64,000 nucleotides of DNA from Arthrobacter sp. ISL-28. Its GTDB lineage: Bacteria > Actinomycetota > Actinomycetes > Actinomycetales > Micrococcaceae. The stretch covers positions 1-64,000 of the forward strand of contig NZ_JAGGPJ010000027.1 of the NCBI RefSeq assembly GCF_018613875.1, read 5' to 3'. Below, one piece after another: positions 1-8,356 of this stretch. Position 1 is the first letter of the stretch; every line of letters begins with the position of its first letter. Below the pieces are notes generated by a model, which saw nothing but the letters and a program-made list of their open reading frames with translations, had not been told where the DNA came from and ran no database searches. The position numbers and the translations under genes are program-made.

Positions 1-242
1 GCGAAGTGGATGACGGCGTCGATGGTGTGCCGGGAAAAGATCCGGTCGACGGCGGCCTCGTCCAGGAGGTCCACGGGGTGGAACGCGGCTTCCTTGCCCG
101 TGAGTTCGGCGACCCGGCGCAGCGACTCCTCGCTGGAGTTCACCAGGTTGTCGATGACCACCACCTCGTGGCCGGCTTCCTGCAGGGACAGAACTGTGTG
201 CGAGCCGATGTAGCCGGTACCGCCAGTGACCAGAATTTTCAT
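1..242 (-). CDS. galE: UDP-glucose 4-epimerase, N-terminal part (runs off the window)
   Basis: Only the first 80 codons are present; the gene continues beyond base 1. The protein opens MKILVTGGTGYIG, a Rossmann NAD-binding fold with the GxxGxxG loop at residues 7-13. The next segment (HEVVVIDNLVNSS) is typical of GalE-type short-chain dehydrogenases. The family interconverts UDP-glucose and UDP-galactose in the Leloir pathway and supplies galactosyl donors for cell-wall sugars. The ATG start has a plausible purine-rich leader. It is divergent from the TetR gene at 358, and a CRP-like palindrome sits 50 bp upstream of its start. A related NAD-dependent sugar epimerase cannot be excluded without the C-terminal part. 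Confidence 0.88.
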   Translation of the reverse strand, partial: MKILVTGGTGYIGSHTVLSLQEAGHEVVVIDNLVNSSEESLRRVAELTGKEAAFHPVDLLDEAAVDRIFSRHTIDAVIHF

Positions 243-291
243 TCCTCAACGCTATCCCAGCTGGCCGGCAACCCGCTCTCCGGGTCCGGTG

Positions 292-307
292 TGTGAGTGC
301 TGTCACG
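292..307. promoter_or_regulatory. CRP/GlxR-type operator between galE and the TetR gene
   Basis: TGTGA, six bases, TCACG: nine of the ten conserved positions of the TGTGA-N6-TCACA site bound by CRP-family regulators. It lies almost centrally between the divergent starts at 242 and 358, where it could act on both. Control of galE by a cAMP-responsive regulator would fit carbon regulation. Binding is inferred from the motif alone. Confidence 0.55.
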
Positions 308-357
308 TCGCGGCGGGGCTGCCGGGTCCTCCAACACAACCATGCTAAAAACGACAC

Positions 358-987
358 GTGCCGAAGATTGTGGATGCCGCCGCCCGGCGCCAGGAAATTG
401 TTGATGCTGTCTGCCGGATCATCGCCACCGATGGCCTGGAGCGGGCATCCCTCCGGGAGGTTGCCGACGAGGCGGGCCTTGCCGTGGGGTCGGTCCGGCA
501 CTACTTCGAGAACAGCGAAGAGATGCTGACCTTCTCCTTCGCGGCCGTGGTGGACCGCATTCTGGCACGCCTACGCGGCGCCTATGCCAACGTTTCCACG
601 GCAGCAGCGGGCAGCCGCGTGCATGACGCCGCGGTGTTAACCCTGCTGGGCGAATTCCTGCCCCTGGATGAAGAACGAGCGCTGGACGCCTGCGCATGGC
701 TGGCCTTTAAGAATGCCGCCCGGATCCGGCCCTTCCTGGCTGGTGAGGCTGACCGGAGCCATCGGGCGGTGGCTGCCGTCGTCGGGCAGTTGATCACGCG
801 CCTCCTGCAAGGGGACGTCGGTGACCGGGACCAGCTGGTTACCGAGGCGGAGAGACTCCTGGCCACGCTGGATGGCCTGACGATGCACGCGCTCCTGCAG
901 CCGGAATGGATGACCCTGGAGATGTGCCAGGACGTGCTTGAGTCCCATCTGGCGGGGTTCGGAAGGGTTACGGCCTCCAGCCATTAA
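358..987 (+). CDS. TetR/AcrR-family transcriptional regulator
   Basis: A 209-residue protein of normal TetR length. The N-terminal DNA-binding domain has its helix-turn-helix at about residues 31-50 (LREVADEAGL then VGSVRHYF), the classic TetR recognition pattern. The C-terminal part is an all-helical ligand or dimer domain; the early RxxIVDA and YF-NSEEML features resemble the BetI-like subgroup. The chosen start is GTG with no clear Shine-Dalgarno sequence, so the transcript may be leaderless. It is divergent from galE and followed by an unrelated unknown gene, so the ligand and targets cannot be deduced. Confidence 0.85.
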   Translation: MPKIVDAAARRQEIVDAVCRIIATDGLERASLREVADEAGLAVGSVRHYFENSEEMLTFSFAAVVDRILARLRGAYANVSTAAAGSRVHDAAVLTLLGEFLPLDEERALDACAWLAFKNAARIRPFLAGEADRSHRAVAAVVGQLITRLLQGDVGDRDQLVTEAERLLATLDGLTMHALLQPEWMTLEMCQDVLESHLAGFGRVTASSH

Positions 988-1077
988 CCTCCCCGGGCTG
1001 GGGGAATAGACTGGAGCCGGAGAACGGGTTGCCGCATCAAGGCGGGCGGATTTCAAGATGCCAAGGGAGGCATACGG

Positions 1078-1689
1078 ATGCAGGATACAGGCGGTCCGGG
1101 CTGGCGGATCACCATGGACACCTCGGGGCCCATGCTCATCGCTCTTTACATACGTGACGTTGCCGGACTGGACGGTGCGGGTTTTCCTGCTCTTTCCCAT
1201 GCGGCGCCGAAAGTCAGGCATGTGGACCATGTCCATCTGACCGCGGAGGTGGGCGGGTTCAGCGCCCTCAAAACGGAATGGGAAGCCTGGTGGGAGCAGC
1301 TGCTGAAGGCGCATCCGCAAATGTCCCCGGACTTGTCGCCGCCCGGTTTCAGGTCCTTCGCCAATTCCCCGGCGCTGCGCCGTGTCCTGCAGGCCCATTT
1401 CGGCGCGGCCCTGACCTGGGCCCGGGAACGCCGCAAGGAGTATGCGGAGCTGGAGGCCGAGCGCGTGGCTGGCGGATCGGCGCATCTCCTGGAGGACATA
1501 GTCGAGGACCGGCTCCTGGAAGTAGGCCGGGATTCACGGGACTTTGACCTGACTATCATCGAACTGCCCCTCGACGAGCAGCGTGCGTGGTTCCTCGAAC
1601 CCGACAAGATCATCATGAGCCATGACCTGCTGAAGCAGCCGGAAGTGTTCAGGAGCTACGTTCAGCCGGTCGTGGAAATGCTTGTCTGA
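1078..1689 (+). CDS. uncharacterised protein
   Basis: A 203-residue soluble protein that I do not recognise. It has no signal peptide, membrane segment or obvious motif. The central region is rich in charged helices (ARERRKEYAELEAERVAG) and Trp (WEAWWEQLL near residue 69). The last third contains ELPLDEQRAWFLEP and HDLLKQPEVF, a pattern seen in actinobacterial hypothetical proteins. The ATG follows a GGGAGG-like ribosome site. It stands alone between the TetR gene and the convergent gene at 1698. A role cannot be assigned. Confidence 0.7.
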   Translation: MQDTGGPGWRITMDTSGPMLIALYIRDVAGLDGAGFPALSHAAPKVRHVDHVHLTAEVGGFSALKTEWEAWWEQLLKAHPQMSPDLSPPGFRSFANSPALRRVLQAHFGAALTWARERRKEYAELEAERVAGGSAHLLEDIVEDRLLEVGRDSRDFDLTIIELPLDEQRAWFLEPDKIIMSHDLLKQPEVFRSYVQPVVEMLV

Positions 1690-1697
1690 CCGATACG

Positions 1698-2552
1698 CTA
1701 TCCGGCCGGCGCTTCGGCAAACGTGAGTGTGACCACGCCGTCCGGAGTCCGGGAATCCCGCCACCCGTTCCGGGCCTGGCGGTTCCAGCTCTTGCCGTCC
1801 ACGTCCACCTGCGTCACACCGTATTCCTTGGCGTTTGCCACCGCCCAATGGGCCAGCGACCATGCCAGGTCACCCGAGGCCTCAAGTTCCAGAGTCGGGC
1901 CCGCCGCCGAGGAGCGGATGCTTCCGTAGAGGGCCTCCAGCTCCTCGAGCAGGGCTGCAGGGTCGCCTGCCCGCGCGGCTGAGCGCAGCGTGCAGTCAAG
2001 GGCGGCGTGGGTCTGGCCGCTCAGCGCCGAAGCAAAGGAGCGGCCCATGGTCTCGTGCTGGGCATAGGCGCGCGGGAATGCCGAGCGCTGCACCTGTTGG
2101 GCTGCTTCGGTGACGTCCATGTCTGCGTACCCAGGCACTTCCACTAGTGCGTCGTAGAAGGCATTGGTGGCGTACTGCGGATCCATGATCTGTTCCATGG
2201 TGCCCCAGCCCTGCGAGGGGCGCTGCTGGAACAGCCCCCGGGAATCAGGACCTGCCAGGTCGCCATGGTCAAGGTTCCGCAGCTTCGACTCCTGCATGGC
2301 CGTGGCCAAGGCGATGCTCGCCGCGCGGGGCGGCAGTCCCCGCCGCACTGAAACAGCAGTGATCAGAGCGGCATTTGCCGTCTGGTCGGTGGCGAGTTCA
2401 GCCCGCTGTGTTCCGACGGTGGCGGTGCAGCCTTCAGTGACCAACTGCTCTGATCGTTGAACCAGGACGGCGGCGGTGTAGACACCGCCGCCGACGAGGG
2501 CAAGAGAGAGCGCCACAACGATCGCCCGGCGCATCTTGCGTCGGTGTGTCAC
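1698..2552 (-). CDS. membrane-anchored transglycosylase-like protein
   Basis: 284 residues with one N-terminal membrane segment at about 10-30, so the bulk is probably outside the cell. Residues 60-125 resemble the core of lytic transglycosylases: an alternating helical region, ATAMQES with a candidate catalytic Glu88, and then SRGLFQQRPSQGWG, close to the GLFQ signature of the SLT fold. The remaining C-terminal half is not recognisable. The family is widespread in Actinobacteria and usually labelled hypothetical. The start is GTG; an ATG seven codons in is possible. Enzymatic activity is inferred only. Confidence 0.72.
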   Translation of the reverse strand: MTHRRKMRRAIVVALSLALVGGGVYTAAVLVQRSEQLVTEGCTATVGTQRAELATDQTANAALITAVSVRRGLPPRAASIALATAMQESKLRNLDHGDLAGPDSRGLFQQRPSQGWGTMEQIMDPQYATNAFYDALVEVPGYADMDVTEAAQQVQRSAFPRAYAQHETMGRSFASALSGQTHAALDCTLRSAARAGDPAALLEELEALYGSIRSSAAGPTLELEASGDLAWSLAHWAVANAKEYGVTQVDVDGKSWNRQARNGWRDSRTPDGVVTLTFAEAPAG

Positions 2553-2611
2553 GAAGTTACTCTCCTGAGGCCCGGGGCCAGCCGGCAGGTGTGCCGGCGG
2601 TACCTGGATGG

Positions 2612-3640
2612 TCAGTTGGCATGCAGGGCGTCGTTCAGCTCCACCGTCTGGCCCTTGCGGGGGAGAACTTCCACCTCACCGGTGGTGGAGTTTCGCCGGA
2701 ACAACAGGTTCGGAACACCCGAGAGTTCCACGGCTTTGACGATCTTGCTGGTGTCCTCGCCGTCGGCATCCTTCGGGCCGATGACCCGCACCCGTGTTCC
2801 GGCAGTGACGTAAAGTCCGGCCTCCACGACAGAGTCGTCGCCAATGCTGATGCCGACACCGGAGTTCGCTCCCAGCAGGACCCGCTGGCCGAGGGCAATC
2901 TTTTCCTTGCCGCCGCCGGAGAGCGTGCCCATGATCGAGGCGCCGCCGCCCACGTCCGTGCCGTCACCGGCCACAACACCGGCGGAGATGCGGCCTTCCA
3001 CCATGGAGGTGCCCAGCGTTCCGGCATTGAAGTTAACGAAGCCTTCGTGCATGACCGTGGTGCCCTCGGCGAGGTGGGCACCCAAGCGGACGCGGTCGGC
3101 GTCGGCAATGCGGACGCCCGCCGGGACAACGTAGTCCACCATGCGCGGGAACTTGTCCACGCCGAAGACGGTCACCGCACCGCGCTTGCGCAGCTTGGCG
3201 CGCGTCACTTCAAAGCCGTCCACGGCGCACGGTCCGAAGTTGGTCCACACCACATTGGGCAGCTTCCCGAACACGCCGTCCAGGTTGATGGTGTTGGGCT
3301 GCACGAGGCGGTGCGACAGCAGGTGGAGCCGCAGGTAAGCGTCGGCCGTGTCTGCCGGTGCCTCGTCCAGGTTGATCTGGACGAACACCACCTTCTGCTC
3401 AGTGCCACGGTCGGCGTCTGCGCCGCCGGCGGCGATGTCAGCGAGGGTTTCGTCAGCGTTCTCGATGGTGCGGAGGCTTTCGGCGGCCACACCGAGGGCG
3501 GGGGCCGGGAACCAGACGTCCAGCACCGTGGCGTCACCGCTGCGGGTGGCAACGGTGGCCACTCCAAATCCATAGGCCGAACGGGATTCGTCGGACAGCG
3601 TCTGGGCAGCGGGCACGGCGGAAGAAGCGGTTTCAGTCAT
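2612..3640 (-). CDS. dapD: 2,3,4,5-tetrahydropyridine-2,6-dicarboxylate N-succinyltransferase
   Basis: 342 residues, of the actinobacterial DapD type. It transfers succinyl from succinyl-CoA to tetrahydrodipicolinate in the lysine and meso-diaminopimelate pathway. The sequence shows the N-terminal domain ending in HLLSHRLVQPN, the family-specific stretch GKLPNVVWTNFGPC, and then a left-handed beta-helix made of hexapeptide turns (about residues 170-270, for example LGAHLAEGTTVMHEG and IGDDSVVEAGLYV). The gene is divergent from dapE with 133 bp between them, so the second and fourth steps of the succinylase branch share one control region. Confidence 0.95.
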   Translation of the reverse strand: MTETASSAVPAAQTLSDESRSAYGFGVATVATRSGDATVLDVWFPAPALGVAAESLRTIENADETLADIAAGGADADRGTEQKVVFVQINLDEAPADTADAYLRLHLLSHRLVQPNTINLDGVFGKLPNVVWTNFGPCAVDGFEVTRAKLRKRGAVTVFGVDKFPRMVDYVVPAGVRIADADRVRLGAHLAEGTTVMHEGFVNFNAGTLGTSMVEGRISAGVVAGDGTDVGGGASIMGTLSGGGKEKIALGQRVLLGANSGVGISIGDDSVVEAGLYVTAGTRVRVIGPKDADGEDTSKIVKAVELSGVPNLLFRRNSTTGEVEVLPRKGQTVELNDALHAN

Positions 3641-3773
3641 GGCCCCAGTCTATCGAGCCGACGTTCAGGCGCCGAAACGACGCTGCCCCAATCAGTCGCA
3701 TTTGACGCTGTGATGACGCGGCTGACGGGCCGATGCTGCTACCCACGCGGGAAGTGTCGCGGGATAGAGTTGG

Positions 3774-4898
3774 ATGGTGATTGCCGAAACCGCCCCCGTA
3801 ACCCTCGACCTGCGCCAGGATGTGGCCCTGCTGACGGCCGCTCTGATCGACATCAACAGCGTGTCGGGCAACGAAGCCGTGCTGGCTGATGCCGTCGAGC
3901 TTGCCCTCCGGCGGCTGCCCGGCCTTGACCTGGTCCGCGACGGGGACTCCATCATTGCCCGCACGTCCCTCGGCCGCGCGGAACGGGTCATCCTCGCAGG
4001 GCACCTCGACACGGTGCCGCTGCCGGTGACGGACGGCGCGCTGGGCACGGTCCCGTCAACCTGGGTTTCAGGGGTTGCTGGCGCCGGCGTCCTGTACGGC
4101 CGCGGCGCCACCGACATGAAGGGCGGCGTAGGGGTGCAGCTTGCGCTGGCCGCGTCACTGTTCGATCGCGGTGCGGAGCCGTCCAAGGACGTCACCTTCG
4201 TCTTTTACGACCACGAGGAAGTGGAAGCCGTCAAAAGTGGCCTGGGCAGGCTGGTGCGGAACCACGCTCCGCTTCTGGAAGGCGACTTTGCCATCCTCCT
4301 GGAACCGACGCACGGCACCGTGGAGGGAGGCTGCAACGGCACCATGCGGCTCCAGGCCACAACCCTGGGGGAAGCCGCGCACTCCGCCCGCGCCTGGATG
4401 GGAAGCAACGCTATCCACGCCGCGGCACCCATCCTTGAACGCCTCGCGGCATACCAGCCGCAGACCGTCAAGGTGGACGGCCTGGACTACCGCGAAAGCC
4501 TCAACGCCGTGAAGATCCACGGAGGCACTGCAGGCAACGTCATTCCGGACCGCTGCGTCGTTGAGATCAACTACCGCTTTGCCCCGGACAAGACGCCCGA
4601 CCAGGCGGAGGCCCACGTGCGCGGACTGCTGAGCGGGTTCGACGTGGTCCGCACTGACGCTGCAGCAGGGGCACGGCCCGGCCTCAACCACCCGGCCGCG
4701 GCGTCCTTCGTCGCCGCCGTGGGAGCCGAGCCAAAACCCAAATACGGTTGGACCGACGTCGCGCGTTTCAGCGAGCTGGGCGTCCCGGCCGTGAACTTCG
4801 GCCCGGGCGATGCCCTGCTGGCGCATAAGGACAATGAACATGTGGAGGCCGAGGCCATCCGGGCCTGCCTCCGTGCCCTGCAGAAATGGCTGTCCTGA
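3774..4898 (+). CDS. dapE: succinyl-diaminopimelate desuccinylase
   Basis: 374 residues of the M20 metallopeptidase family, which removes succinate from N-succinyl-LL-diaminopimelate. The metal ligands are visible: H77 and D79 in GHLDTVP, D114 in GATDMKGG, the catalytic Glu pair in DHEEVE near 148, a Glu in LEPTHGTVEGG, and H351 in LAHKDNEHV. The middle carries the lid domain. It is divergent from dapD, which supports the assignment over other M20 amidohydrolases. It ends just before a strong two-way terminator. Confidence 0.94.
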   Translation: MVIAETAPVTLDLRQDVALLTAALIDINSVSGNEAVLADAVELALRRLPGLDLVRDGDSIIARTSLGRAERVILAGHLDTVPLPVTDGALGTVPSTWVSGVAGAGVLYGRGATDMKGGVGVQLALAASLFDRGAEPSKDVTFVFYDHEEVEAVKSGLGRLVRNHAPLLEGDFAILLEPTHGTVEGGCNGTMRLQATTLGEAAHSARAWMGSNAIHAAAPILERLAAYQPQTVKVDGLDYRESLNAVKIHGGTAGNVIPDRCVVEINYRFAPDKTPDQAEAHVRGLLSGFDVVRTDAAAGARPGLNHPAAASFVAAVGAEPKPKYGWTDVARFSELGVPAVNFGPGDALLAHKDNEHVEAEAIRACLRALQKWLS

Positions 4899-4917
4899 CG
4901 CCCGGAGCACTTTAACA

Positions 4918-4953
4918 CAGAAGGTCCGCAACCATCAGGTTGCGGACCTTCTG
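4918..4953. terminator. bidirectional terminator between dapE and gluD
   Basis: A perfect 16-bp stem (cagaaggtccgcaacc and its complement) with a four-base loop ATCA. It lies between the convergent dapE and gluD stops. The flanks are AT-rich (TTTAACA on one side, CGTTTAG on the other), so it can end transcription from both sides. Confidence 0.85.
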
Positions 4954-4970
4954 CGTTTAGAGCCCCGAGA

Positions 4971-5810
4971 CTATTTGATGACCGTGGATACTCCGGCTGT
5001 GGGAGCCTTCGCCACGCCGCCGGCCGCCTTCTTGGAGCCGTGGCGCTCAATCCAAATGGCGAGGCGCGAGACAGCCAGGTTGATGGCAATGTAGATCGCC
5101 GCAGCCACAAAGAACACGGGGAACAGGAACTGCGGCCCCAGGAAGTCCGCCATGACCTGCACCGCACGCAGGAGCTCGCCGTACGCGACGATGTACCCCA
5201 GCGACGTGTCCTTCAGGAGGACCACAAGCTGGGCCACCAGGGACGGAAGCATCCGGCGGATGGCCTGCGGCAGTTCGACGCTGAGCCGTGACTGGAAGCT
5301 GGTCAGGCCGATCGCCAGGCCGGCCTCGCGCTGTCCCTTCGGGAGGGACTGGATGCCGGCGCGGATGATCTCGGCGAAGATCGCCGCGTTGTAAAGGACC
5401 AGGCCGGCCACGACGGCGATGAACGGACTCGTGGCGAACACCAGCAGGACAAACAGCATCATCAGGACCACGGGCATGCCGCGGAAGAATTCCAGCACGA
5501 TTCGGGTGGGAACCCGGATCCAGGCAACCTCCGAGATACGCATGAGGCAAAGCAGGAGGCCCAGCGGGAAGGCGATCACCGCTGCGATGGCGGCAGCCCC
5601 CAGCGTGGCGCCAATGCCGTCAAAGATCAGGGACCAGACATCCGCCTGCCCGAAGATGGCCCATCTCCGCGCCTCGAAGATTCCCTGCTGGGCGAGTGTG
5701 ACAAGGGCAAGCGCGAGAAGGGCGCCGATGACAAGGACGCCGATGACCGAGCCGATCAGCGAGATTCTGCGGGCTTTAGGCCCCGGGACGTCGTAGAGAA
5801 CGGAAGTCAT
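4971..5810 (-). CDS. gluD: glutamate-type ABC importer, second permease
   Basis: 279 residues with several hydrophobic membrane segments and the EAA loop typical of polar amino acid permeases (GLTSFQSRLSVELPQAIRRMLPSL). It pairs with the permease at 5807 to form the membrane channel. The start was set at the ATG giving MTSVLYDVPG, which overlaps the upstream stop by four bases (ATGA); a longer reading into gluC has no support. The first segment is preceded by a cytoplasmic stretch, as in GluD. The substrate is inferred from the gluABCD order known in corynebacteria; other polar amino acids are possible. Confidence 0.88.
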   Translation of the reverse strand: MTSVLYDVPGPKARRISLIGSVIGVLVIGALLALALVTLAQQGIFEARRWAIFGQADVWSLIFDGIGATLGAAAIAAVIAFPLGLLLCLMRISEVAWIRVPTRIVLEFFRGMPVVLMMLFVLLVFATSPFIAVVAGLVLYNAAIFAEIIRAGIQSLPKGQREAGLAIGLTSFQSRLSVELPQAIRRMLPSLVAQLVVLLKDTSLGYIVAYGELLRAVQVMADFLGPQFLFPVFFVAAAIYIAINLAVSRLAIWIERHGSKKAAGGVAKAPTAGVSTVIK

Positions 5811-6457
5811 CGAGCGATCGCCACCTTTCGTTCGACCTGGTGAGCGATGTAGCCCAGCGGCACGGTGATCAGGAGATAGAAGAAGGCAACGCCCACGAGG
5901 ACCCACATAACGGCATCGCCATGGTCATTGGCCAGCTGCTTGCCATAGCCGAACAGCTCCAGGACGAAGAAGGCGCCGGCCACGGAGGAGTTCTTGACAA
6001 GCGCGATCAGGATGTTGATCAGCGGCGGAATCACCGTGCGCAGGGCCTGGGGCAGGATGATCAGGGACAGCACCTGGCCGAACGTCATGCCGATGCTGCG
6101 CGCCGCCTCGGCCTGGCCTACGGGGACGCTGTTGACGCCCGAGCGGACGGCTTCGGCGATAAAGGCGGCCGTGTAAGCGCTGAGTGCGATGATGGCGGCA
6201 ACTTCGAACTGCTCGAACGTGACGCCTAGCCGGGGCAGGACGATGGCGGCGAAGAAGAAGGCGATGGTCAGCGGGGTGTTTCGCACCACCTCCACGTAGG
6301 CCATGCTGAATCCGCGGAGTGCCGCCACCGGGGACACCCGGGCAGCAGCCAGGAGCGTGCCCGCGACGAGGGCAATGATGCCGGAAACGACGGCCAGGAA
6401 CAGGGTTCTGAGAAAGCCGTCCCAGTACTGCGGGAGGCTTTCAATGATGACGTCCAT
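5807..6457 (-). CDS. gluC: glutamate-type ABC importer, first permease
   Basis: 216 residues of the HisM/GluC permease type. It has about five membrane helices and the coupling loop AARSIGMTFGQVLSLIILPQALRTVIPPL that contacts the ATPase. It contains the conserved VRNTPL motif near the second helix. It follows gluB after a GC-rich hairpin and is translationally coupled to gluD by an ATGA overlap. The gene order ATPase, binding protein, permease, permease is that of the corynebacterial glutamate system. Confidence 0.88.
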   Translation of the reverse strand: MDVIIESLPQYWDGFLRTLFLAVVSGIIALVAGTLLAAARVSPVAALRGFSMAYVEVVRNTPLTIAFFFAAIVLPRLGVTFEQFEVAAIIALSAYTAAFIAEAVRSGVNSVPVGQAEAARSIGMTFGQVLSLIILPQALRTVIPPLINILIALVKNSSVAGAFFVLELFGYGKQLANDHGDAVMWVLVGVAFFYLLITVPLGYIAHQVERKVAIAR

Positions 6458-6503
6458 AGGGTCCTTCAGCTGCGTTTGTGGGAAATGTGCGGTAAATGGA
6501 AGC

Positions 6504-6547
6504 GGCGGTCACCGGGGCCGGGGGATGCCCGGCATCCGGTGACCGCC
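6504..6547 (-). terminator. intercistronic hairpin between gluB and gluC
   Basis: A 12-bp perfect inverted repeat (ggcggtcaccgg and ccggtgaccgcc) around a GC-rich loop, directly after the gluB stop. There is no T-run, so it is more likely an RNA-stabilising or attenuating hairpin that lets the binding protein be made in excess over the permeases. Confidence 0.6.
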
Positions 6548-6556
6548 ACACCTGTT

Positions 6557-7444
6557 CTAGTAGCGGTCGATGGTCGGAAGCTCCGGTGCCGTCTTGATGA
6601 CTGCGCCGGCGGTATCCTCCCAGGCCTTCTTGTACGATCCGTCCTTGGCGAATTCCTCCAGCTGGTCATTGATCCAGTTGCGGAACACGGTGTCGCCCTT
6701 CTTCAGGCCGATGCCGTAAGGCTCCTTGGTGAACGTCTCATCGGAGGCGAGCTTGAAAGCGTCAGGCTCCTTGTTCACGAAGCCGGCGAGGATGACGTTG
6801 TCCGTGGTGATGGCTTCGACCTGCTTGTTGCGCAGCGGCTCAAGGCAAGCCGAGTAGGTGGCTGCCGGAACGAGGACAGCGCCGTACTTTTCCACGATGG
6901 TGGCGGCGGGAGTGGAACCGGTGACGGAGCAGACTTTCTTGCCCTTGACGTCTTCGGGCTTGGTGATGGATGTGTCGTCCTTGTTCACCATGAGAGCCTG
7001 GCCTGCCTCGTAGTACGGGCCGGCGAAGTCCACTTCGGTTTTGCGCTTGTCGTTGATCGTGTAGGTGGCGATGATCATGTCCACCCTGCCTTGCTTGATG
7101 AACTGCTCCCGGTTGGCGGAGACGGTTTCAACCCATTCGATCTTGTCGGCGGGGATTCCGAGCTTGGCTGCCAGGAGCTTGCCGACCTCCACGTCAAAGC
7201 CAACGGGCTTGCCGTCCAGCCCCTTCTGGCCGAACAGCGGCTGGTCAAACTTGGTCCCGATGGTCACCTTGCCGGCGGAGGAGAGCTTTTCCATGGTGGA
7301 GCCTGCGGCAAAGCTGGGCTTCTCGACGGGCGAGGGGTTGGTGCCGGCACCGCCGCCGCCGCCGCCACATGCGCTCAGTGACAGTGCGAGGGCTGCGGAT
7401 GCTGCTACCAGAAGGGACTTCCTTCGGGTCAAAAATGCCTTCAT
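6557..7444 (-). CDS. gluB: glutamate-type ABC importer, substrate-binding lipoprotein
   Basis: 295 residues. The lipoprotein signal runs from MKAFLTRRKS to the lipobox LSACGGG with Cys26, followed by a Gly/Pro/Ser linker. The mature part is a periplasmic-binding fold of the polar amino acid type (VGFDVEVGKLLAAKLG, then NREQFIKQGRVDMIIATYTI and DFAGPYYEAGQALMV). It delivers the ligand to GluCD. The start giving MKAFLTRR was chosen because it yields a clean signal peptide and has the ribosome site GGAATG-like leader; a longer reading into gluA does not. It lies 52 bp after gluA. Confidence 0.9.
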   Translation of the reverse strand: MKAFLTRRKSLLVAASAALALSLSACGGGGGGAGTNPSPVEKPSFAAGSTMEKLSSAGKVTIGTKFDQPLFGQKGLDGKPVGFDVEVGKLLAAKLGIPADKIEWVETVSANREQFIKQGRVDMIIATYTINDKRKTEVDFAGPYYEAGQALMVNKDDTSITKPEDVKGKKVCSVTGSTPAATIVEKYGAVLVPAATYSACLEPLRNKQVEAITTDNVILAGFVNKEPDAFKLASDETFTKEPYGIGLKKGDTVFRNWINDQLEEFAKDGSYKKAWEDTAGAVIKTAPELPTIDRY

Positions 7445-7496
7445 GACATTCCTTTCATTGGGCGGCCGCCGGGACGGCCAGTACGAACCCAGGGGG

Positions 7497-8252
7497 TCAG
7501 TGAGTGAGGAGCTTGGACAGGAAATCCTTGGCGCGGCTGCTTTGGGGATTGGTGAAGAAGTCTTCGGGCGTGGCATCCTCCACGATCTGGCCGTCCGCCA
7601 TGAAAACCACACGGTCTGCGGCCTTCCGGGCGAACCCCATCTCGTGGGTCACCACGATCATGGTCATGCCTTCCTTGGCCAGCTGGATCATGACATCCAG
7701 CACCTCGTTGATCATTTCCGGGTCGAGCGCCGAGGTGGGCTCGTCGAAGAGCATGACCTTCGGCTTCATGGCAAGGGCACGCGCGATGGCCACACGCTGC
7801 TGCTGTCCGCCGGAGAGCTGCGCGGGAAGCTTCGGGGCCTGGTGGCCCACGCCGACCCGCTCGAGCAGGGCCATAGCTTCCTTGTCCGCGTCAGCTTTGG
7901 ACATGCCCTTTACCTTGATGGGGCCAAGGGTCACGTTTTCGAGGATGGTTTTGTGGGCGAAAAGGTTAAAGGACTGGAACACCATTCCGACGTCGGCGCG
8001 GAGGTGCGCGAGCTCCTTGCCTTCCTCGGGCAGCAGCTTTCCGTCAATCGAAATATCGCCGTCGTCAATGGTTTCAAGGCGGTTGATGGCTCGGCACAGC
8101 GTGGACTTGCCCGAGCCCGAGGGCCCGATGACCACAACGACCTCGCCCTTGCGGACCTGGAGATTGATGTCCTTCAGAACATGCAGCTGGCCGTAATGCT
8201 TGTTCACGGCATTCAGGGAGACGAGCGCATTGTCGGGCACTTGAGTAGTCAT
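7497..8252 (-). CDS. gluA: glutamate-type ABC importer, ATPase
   Basis: 251 residues with every ABC motif: Walker A GPSGSGKST at 43-51, Q-loop MVFQSFNLFAH, signature LSGGQQQRVAIARAL, Walker B KVMLFDEPTSALD and the switch His in VTHEMGFAR. This is the polar amino acid (GlnQ/GluA) subfamily, which energises import through GluCD. It is the first gene of the gluABCD operon. A 14-bp inverted repeat lies just upstream at 8274-8287. No strong ribosome site is visible before the ATG. Confidence 0.92.
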   Translation of the reverse strand: MTTQVPDNALVSLNAVNKHYGQLHVLKDINLQVRKGEVVVVIGPSGSGKSTLCRAINRLETIDDGDISIDGKLLPEEGKELAHLRADVGMVFQSFNLFAHKTILENVTLGPIKVKGMSKADADKEAMALLERVGVGHQAPKLPAQLSGGQQQRVAIARALAMKPKVMLFDEPTSALDPEMINEVLDVMIQLAKEGMTMIVVTHEMGFARKAADRVVFMADGQIVEDATPEDFFTNPQSSRAKDFLSKLLTH

Positions 8253-8356
8253 AAGAAGAATCTAGCGAACATTGGTCACATATGACCGCAATCACTCCAA
8301 CTTCCTGCTGATCGTAATTCAAGAGATACCTGCAGCTCAGAGGTTAGCCTTGGGGG

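Noticed and set aside
2575..2611. GCCGGC inverted repeat after dapD as a terminator
   Set aside because: Arms only six bases long with no T-run; too weak to call.
2546..3889. Long open frame opposite dapD
   Set aside because: It is the antisense shadow of a clear dapD; it has no family motif and overlaps dapE and intergenic DNA.
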